Positions 22,629 to 26,308 of a stretch of DNA of 26,308 bases are shown one piece after another. Source of the DNA: an uncultured Negativicutes bacterium (GTDB lineage Bacteria > Bacillota > Negativicutes > Acidaminococcales > Acidaminococcaceae). The translations under genes and the position numbers were made by a program. Every line of letters starts with the position of its first letter. The stretch's first letter is position 1. The stretch lies in NCBI GenBank assembly GCA_937926555.1, contig CALAZX010000086.1, positions 1 through 26,308 on the forward strand. The letters run 5' to 3'. Under the pieces are notes generated by a model. It had not been told where the DNA came from and did not search any database. It worked only from the letters and a program-made list of their open reading frames with translations.

Positions 22629-22668
22629 AAGGCATCCTGCACCGAGTGCAGGGTGCCTTTTATCTTTT
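22629..22668 (+). terminator. Rho-independent terminator of the atp operon
   Basis: AAGGCA, one T-G wobble and CCTGCAC pair with GTGCAGG and TGCCTT across a 3-base loop, a 14-bp stem from 22629 to 22659. T-rich sequence follows (TTTATCTTTT). Confidence 0.92.
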
Positions 22669-22702
22669 CTATATACCATCCGGACATGAGCCGGAGGCCT
22701 GA

Positions 22703-22718
22703 TGCGGCAGGAGCCGCA
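22703..22718 (+). other. GC hairpin in the gap after the atp operon
   Basis: TGCGGC (22703-22708) and GCCGCA (22713-22718) form a 6-bp stem with a 4-base loop. It lies between the atp terminator and the next promoter; no function is evident. Confidence 0.3.
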
Positions 22719-22763
22719 GCCGACAGGAGAGATCCGCGGCCGCAAGAAGCGGCGGAATGCCTC

Positions 22764-22792
22764 TTGACAAAACAGGCGAAGAAAGATAAGTT
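22764..22792 (+). promoter_or_regulatory. Promoter of the two-gene operon of unknown function
   Basis: A perfect TTGACA at 22764-22769 is followed after 17 bases by TAAGTT (22787-22792), which matches only half of the -10 consensus. It is 78 bases before the first gene. Confidence 0.5.
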
Positions 22793-22803
22793 TTAACAGA
22801 CAA

Positions 22804-22826
22804 GTCCGGACAGGACCTGTCCAGAC
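22804..22826 (+). promoter_or_regulatory. Inverted repeat just downstream of the promoter
   Basis: GGACAG (22808-22813) and CTGTCC (22817-22822) form a perfect inner stem, flanked by GTC and GAC that extend the symmetry across one-base bulges to 22804-22826. Its place between promoter and first gene fits an operator or a 5'-leader hairpin. Confidence 0.4.
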
Positions 22827-22870
22827 ACAGTGATTTTTCAACAGACAAGAATGAGACCGGAGGAGAACAG

Positions 22871-23053
22871 ATGAAAGACTTTATCGCTCCCGTGGCCGGC
22901 AACAAGATGCTGGACCTGAAACGGGAAATCAAAGATCTTCGGGATTTATTGACTGAGACGGACGATCCGGAGAAACAGAAACGGATCAGAAAAACGATTA
23001 TGGAGAAAGAGACACATTACAACATCCTGGCGGACAGAGCCAGAATGCGCTGA
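22871..23053 (+). CDS. Small hypothetical charged protein
   Basis: A 60-residue protein that I do not recognise. It is strongly charged (Lys, Arg, Asp, Glu), with a predicted helix from about residue 12 to 56 and no membrane segment or Cys; the pattern LKREIKDLRDLLTE suggests a short coiled coil. It is likely real because of the strong ribosome binding site CCGGAGGAG (about 22857-22865), the promoter upstream, and its close spacing to the next gene (22 bases). It could be a partner of the membrane coiled-coil protein encoded after it. Confidence 0.65.
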   Translation: MKDFIAPVAGNKMLDLKREIKDLRDLLTETDDPEKQKRIRKTIMEKETHYNILADRARMR

Positions 23054-23075
23054 GCGGAATGTGTGAGGAGGAAGA

Positions 23076-23591
23076 ATGTTAGATCAGTTAGCAGCCGGAG
23101 TGGCAAAGATCGGCCAGGCCGGGTTTGACGCCCATAACGGGCTTTCGGTATGGTTGTTGATGTTCCTGCAGTGGGGACTGGCCTACTATGTGTACAAGGA
23201 TTCCCTGAAACGGCAGGTGCCTTACCGGACGGCGTGGTTCATTTTCACGTTCATCTTCTGGCCGGTGTTCTTTCCGTACCTCTATTACCGCTATCATGCG
23301 AAACAGCGGGAAGCCGAGATGACCAACCGCGCGAGACTGAAGTTCGAGCACCAGAAGAAAATGAATGAGCAGGCCCGGAGACTGCGTGAGGAACGCAGGG
23401 AATGGGAGAAACTGCGCAAGATTGAAATGGAAAAAAACAGGGAGACAATGGCCCTGCTGGACGAGGAGCAGCGGAAGAAAGCTGCCGAGAAGGAACAGAG
23501 AATGAGAGAGCTGGAGGAGGAACGGCGCCTTCAGGAAGAGGCCGCCGCGGAGATTCTCCGTCTGAGGAAAAACGCCCAGATCAAAATCTGA
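23076..23591 (+). CDS. Hypothetical membrane protein with long charged coiled coil
   Basis: A 171-residue protein that I do not recognise. The N-terminal third has two hydrophobic segments (about residues 22-41, LSVWLLMFLQWGLAYYVY, and 51-69, TAWFIFTFIFWPVFFPYLYY). From about residue 75 to the end it is almost entirely charged: Glu, Arg and Lys in a coiled-coil pattern (REERREWEKLRKIEMEKNRE). It resembles a membrane-anchored cytoplasmic stalk. The ribosome binding site GAGGAGGAA is strong (about 23064-23072). It shares a transcription unit with the 60-residue gene before it and ends with its own terminator. Lying between the ATP synthase and murA suggests, but does not show, a cell-envelope role. 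Confidence 0.75.
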   Translation: MLDQLAAGVAKIGQAGFDAHNGLSVWLLMFLQWGLAYYVYKDSLKRQVPYRTAWFIFTFIFWPVFFPYLYYRYHAKQREAEMTNRARLKFEHQKKMNEQARRLREERREWEKLRKIEMEKNRETMALLDEEQRKKAAEKEQRMRELEEERRLQEEAAAEILRLRKNAQIKI

Positions 23592-23628
23592 CAGCAGCGT
23601 CTCAGAGCAATTCCGGACACGCATATAG

Positions 23629-23665
23629 AGGACTTCTTTTCCGCTTGGGGAAGGAGTCCTTTCTT
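23629..23665 (+). terminator. Rho-independent terminator of the hypothetical operon
   Basis: AGGACTTCTTTTCC (23629-23642) pairs with GGGGAAGGAGTCCT (23647-23660), including G-U pairs, across the loop GCTT. TTCTTATATA follows. Confidence 0.85.
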
Positions 23666-23677
23666 ATATATAGGGCC

Positions 23678-23774
23678 GTGACAATTCATGGATATATGGA
23701 CTTGCTAATTCATGGCGAATAGTGATATTATTAACAGGTATAAGTAGAATTAAATCAAAATGAATTATTGTCAC
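23678..23774 (+). promoter_or_regulatory. murA upstream region: direct and inverted repeats around the promoter
   Basis: AATTCATGG occurs at 23683-23691 and 23707-23715, 24 bases apart. GTGACAAT (23678-23685) has an exact inverted copy, ATTGTCAC, at 23767-23774. The first pair overlaps the promoter region and the second brackets it. This fits regulator binding, but the repeats are short. Confidence 0.35.
23702..23731 (+). promoter_or_regulatory. Extended -10 promoter for murA-mreB
   Basis: TTGCTA (23702-23707) and TATTAT (23726-23731) are 18 bases apart, and TGA stands directly before the -10 (TGn extension). The start of murA is 84 bases downstream, leaving a moderately long leader. Confidence 0.62.
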
Positions 23775-23814
23775 TTATAGACAGAGATAGACCGGATTTC
23801 GGGAGGGTAAGGTA

Positions 23815-25089
23815 TTGGAGAAGTTAATCGTTAAAGGCGGCAACCGCCTGGTCGGCCGTGTGAAGACAAGCGGCGCGAAAAACGCGGTTCTGCCGATTAT
23901 CGCGGCATCGATCCTGGGTGAGACCCCCAGCCGGCTGGAGGAGATCCCCCAGCTGGAGGACGTGCGCACCATCTGTGGGGTGCTGGAGCATCTGGGCGTG
24001 AAGATCGACGCCACCAGGGACCACGGACTGGATATTGACAGCAGTGTGATCACAGGCTCGGAGGCCCCGTACGAACTGGTACGGAGCATGCGCGCCTCTT
24101 TTGTGGTGATGGGACCTCTTCTGGCGCGTGTGGGCCACGCCCGCATCTCGCAGCCCGGCGGCTGCGCCATCGGAAGCCGCCCGATCGACCTGCATCTGAA
24201 AGGCTTTGAGGCGCTGGGCGCGAAAATCACCCAGGACCACGGCTTCATCGAGGCGTCCGCCCCCAACGGGCTGAAAGGCGCCGACATCTACCTGGATTTC
24301 CCCAGCGTGGGAGCCACGGAGAACATCATGATGGCCGCCTGTCTGGCGGAAGGCACTACGGTGCTGGAAAACCCGGCGGAAGAGCCGGAGATTGTGGACC
24401 TGGCCAACTATCTGAACCAGATGGGCGCCAAAGTCCGGGGCGCGGGCACTGACCTGATCCGGATCGAGGGCGTGAAACATATGCACGGCAGTGAGCACAT
24501 CGTCATTCCCGACCGCATCGAGGCGGGAACCTATATGATCGCCGCCGCCATGACCCATGGCGACGTGATCGTGGAGAACGTGCTGGTGGAGCATCAGAAA
24601 CCGCTCCTGGCGAAACTCCGCGAGGCGGGCGTGACCATCGAGGAGTCGGTGGACTCCATCCATGTGACCTGCGACGGACCGCTGAAAGGCGTGTCCATCA
24701 AGACCATGCCCTACCCGGGCTTCCCCACGGACATGCAGGCCCAGATGATGGCCATGATGACCGTGGCTGAGGGCAAGAGCACCGTGATGGAGACGGTTTT
24801 CGAGAACCGTTTCATGCACGTGGTTGAACTGAACCGGATGGGCGCCAACATCATGACCGGCGGCCGCGGCGCTTTCATTGAAGGCCCCGCCAAACTCACC
24901 GGCTGCCAGGTGAACGCCACGGACCTCCGTGCCGGCGCGGCCATGATTCTGGCCGGACTGGTGGCTGAGGGCACCACGGAGATCGGCAACCTCCACCACA
25001 TCGACAGAGGCTATGAGAACATAGTGGCCAAGCTGACCGCCCTGGGCGCGGACATCCGGCGGGTCACGGTAGAGAATGAAGGAGTGTAA
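23815..25089 (+). CDS. murA: UDP-GlcNAc 1-carboxyvinyltransferase
   Basis: Adds enolpyruvate from PEP to UDP-GlcNAc, the first committed step of peptidoglycan synthesis, using the product of GlmU. The 424 residues are normal. SGAKNAVLPIIAAS near residue 20 holds the catalytic Lys-Asn, and the fosfomycin-target Cys is C117 in QPGGCAIGSRPIDLHLKGFEALGA, so the enzyme should be the Cys (fosfomycin-sensitive) type. Start is TTG 23815 with GGGAGG (23801-23806) 8 bases before; no other start fits the conserved N-terminus MEKLIVKGG. mreB follows after 2 bases. Confidence 0.97.
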   Translation: MEKLIVKGGNRLVGRVKTSGAKNAVLPIIAASILGETPSRLEEIPQLEDVRTICGVLEHLGVKIDATRDHGLDIDSSVITGSEAPYELVRSMRASFVVMGPLLARVGHARISQPGGCAIGSRPIDLHLKGFEALGAKITQDHGFIEASAPNGLKGADIYLDFPSVGATENIMMAACLAEGTTVLENPAEEPEIVDLANYLNQMGAKVRGAGTDLIRIEGVKHMHGSEHIVIPDRIEAGTYMIAAAMTHGDVIVENVLVEHQKPLLAKLREAGVTIEESVDSIHVTCDGPLKGVSIKTMPYPGFPTDMQAQMMAMMTVAEGKSTVMETVFENRFMHVVELNRMGANIMTGGRGAFIEGPAKLTGCQVNATDLRAGAAMILAGLVAEGTTEIGNLHHIDRGYENIVAKLTALGADIRRVTVENEGV

Positions 25090-25091
25090 AC

Positions 25092-26114
25092 ATGTTTGGA
25101 CATGGTACAGATATCGGAATTGATTTGGGCACCGCCAACATACTGGTGTATGTGAAGGGCAAAGGCATCGTCCTGAACGAGCCTTCTGTCGTAGCGGTGG
25201 ACAAGAGCAAGAACAAGATCCTGGCCGTAGGTACGGAAGCCCGCGAGATGCTGGGCCGCACCCCGGTGGGAATCGTGGCTGTCCGTCCCCTGAAGGACGG
25301 CGTTATCGCCAATTACACCATCACCCAGAAGATGCTGGAGTTCATCATCGACAAGGTGGCAGGCAAGAGCTTCTTCTTCAAGCCCCGTGTGATGACCTGC
25401 ATCCCGGTGAACATCACCTCCGTGGAGAAACGCGCCGTGCTGGAGGCGACCATCCAGGCGGGCGTGTCCAAGACCTACCTCATCGAGGAGCCGCTGGCTG
25501 CCGCACTGGGCGCCGGACTGGACATCATGGTCCCCTCGGGCAAGATGGTGGTTGATATCGGCGGCGGCACCACCGACATCGGCGTGCTGAGCCTGGGCGG
25601 TATGGTGAACTCCGACTCCATCCGCATCGGCGGCGACAAGTTCAACGAGAGCATCGTCCGCTACGTGAAAAAGGAATACAACGTGCTCATCGGTGAGACC
25701 ACCGGCGAGAACATCAAGATACAGATCGGCACGGTGAACCCGGCCGACGAGCTGAAAGAGATGAGCGTCCGCGGCCGTGACGCCATCAACGGTCTGCCCA
25801 CCACGGTGACCGTCACCTCCGAGGACGTGCGCAAAGCCCTGGAGGAACCGCTGGACAGCCTGCTGAGCAAGGTGCGCTCCGTACTGGAGAAGTGCCCGCC
25901 GGAACTGTCCGCCGACATCGTGGACAACGGCATCTACCTCACCGGCGGCGGCGCCCTGATGGGCGGCCTGGCCGAGATGATGAAGCAGGAGACCGGCATC
26001 AACGTGTTCGTGGCGGAGAATCCGCTGGAATGCGTGGCCGTAGGTACCGGCACGGCCCTGGAGAACCTGGACCAGATGCGCCCGGGCACCATCTACAGCA
26101 ACGCCATGTTCTGA
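25092..26114 (+). CDS. mreB: Rod-shape actin homologue MreB/Mbl
   Basis: Membrane-associated actin-like filament protein that directs cell wall elongation. The 340 residues match the family. ATP-binding motifs are GIDLGTANILVY (phosphate 1, near residue 9), VVDIGGGTTDIG (phosphate 2) and IYLTGGGALMGGL (adenosine region). EEPLAAALGAGLDI fits the connecting segment. The start ATG 25092 overlaps the murA stop spacing, with AAGGAGTG (about 25079-25086) inside the murA end, so the two are coupled and co-expressed. MreB, Mbl and MreBH paralogues cannot be separated here. Confidence 0.96.
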   Translation: MFGHGTDIGIDLGTANILVYVKGKGIVLNEPSVVAVDKSKNKILAVGTEAREMLGRTPVGIVAVRPLKDGVIANYTITQKMLEFIIDKVAGKSFFFKPRVMTCIPVNITSVEKRAVLEATIQAGVSKTYLIEEPLAAALGAGLDIMVPSGKMVVDIGGGTTDIGVLSLGGMVNSDSIRIGGDKFNESIVRYVKKEYNVLIGETTGENIKIQIGTVNPADELKEMSVRGRDAINGLPTTVTVTSEDVRKALEEPLDSLLSKVRSVLEKCPPELSADIVDNGIYLTGGGALMGGLAEMMKQETGINVFVAENPLECVAVGTGTALENLDQMRPGTIYSNAMF

Positions 26115-26142
26115 TGGCGGGCATCACAACTGAAAAACATAT

Positions 26143-26242
26143 CCCGCCGGCTGGGAAGCTGGCGGGCTGACAGGAATGGGGACGGTGTGCAGGGTCTTGG
26201 GACCACTGCGCACCGTTCCTGCCATCTGCGGGTGTTTCCCGC
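26143..26242 (+). other. Cluster of three hairpins downstream of mreB
   Basis: CCCGCC (26143-26148) pairs with GGCGGG (26161-26166). ACGGTGTGCAG plus GGTC (26182-26196) pairs with GACC and CTGCGCACCGT (26201-26216), with one bulged A and one wobble, and outer arms CAGGA (26171-26175) with TCCTG (26217-26221). GCGGG (26228-26232) pairs with CCCGC (26238-26242). None has a U-tract. I see no supported gene between 26115 and 26299. Confidence 0.5.
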
Positions 26243-26299
26243 GGATTGTGGCGGGAATGCCCCGGATCCGCGTTTCCGGCAAGCTGACGGGAAAGACGG

Positions 26300-26308
26300 A
26301 TGATTGAA
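26300..26308 (+). CDS. Possible start of a next gene (partial)
   Basis: ATG ATT GAA at 26300-26308 follows GGGAAAG at about 26290-26296 at a suitable distance. Three codons are visible before the window ends, so nothing can be said about the product. Confidence 0.25.

Noticed and set aside
26176..26307. 43-codon open frame after mreB
   Set aside because: No properly spaced ribosome binding site, and the region is better explained by strong hairpins.
1..26308. CRISPR arrays, tRNA or rRNA genes, insertion sequences
   Set aside because: No regularly spaced repeats, no cloverleaf or rRNA-like stretches, and no transposase-like frames were seen.

Overview
This window is a densely packed bacterial chromosome segment in which every convincing gene lies on the + strand. 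The gene order is Firmicutes-like: rpmE, DUF1385, prfA, prmC, sua5, rpiB, ywlG, upp, a dCMP-deaminase-family gene, a tagO/wecA-type gene, wecB, the atp operon, then murA and mreB. The coding sequence is GC-rich. My best guess is a Negativicutes member, perhaps Acidaminococcaceae, but that is inference from order and composition and no rRNA is present to test it. There is no mobile element, phage, CRISPR array, rRNA or tRNA.

Layout. At 1-3533 are a MobA-like nucleotidyltransferase, glmU and prs, closed by a strong terminator. At 3532-6156 are a polysaccharide deacetylase, pth and an EamA transporter, translationally coupled by ATGA overlaps. At 6219-12011 are rpmE, then DUF1385, prfA, prmC, sua5, rpiB and ywlG, covering ribosome and release-factor functions, t6A synthesis and sugar phosphates. 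At 12111-15816 are upp, a dCMP deaminase, tagO/wecA and wecB, covering pyrimidine salvage and lipid-linked polysaccharide priming. At 15871-22668 is the complete F1Fo ATP synthase operon atpI-B-E-F-(delta-alpha)-G-D-C, with a good promoter and a strong terminator. At 22764-23665 is a two-gene operon of unknown function, and at 23702-26114 are murA and mreB. The region after mreB holds hairpins and possibly the start of another gene.

The most interesting observation is in the ATP synthase operon. There is no separate atpH (delta) gene. The gene in the alpha position encodes a 617-residue protein whose first ~105 residues look like the C-terminal, b-binding domain of delta, followed by an essentially complete alpha subunit. 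The N-terminal six-helix domain of delta, which normally docks on the alpha N-termini, is not found in this window. If real, the stator connection in this organism would be covalent, with up to three delta-like domains per F1. The c subunit also carries a second carboxylate (D29) at the position that is Gln or Glu in known Na+-binding c-rings, next to an E62-S63 pair.

The genes shared with other bacteria are otherwise ordinary housekeeping genes for envelope precursors (glmU, tagO/wecA, wecB, murA, mreB), nucleotides (prs, upp, dCMP deaminase), translation (pth, rpmE, prfA, prmC, sua5) and energy (atp). Other points of note are a lysine/alanine-rich tail on Pth, an insertion in PrmC, a perfect 30-bp palindrome after rpmE, and many GC-rich hairpins without U-tracts just after stop codons.
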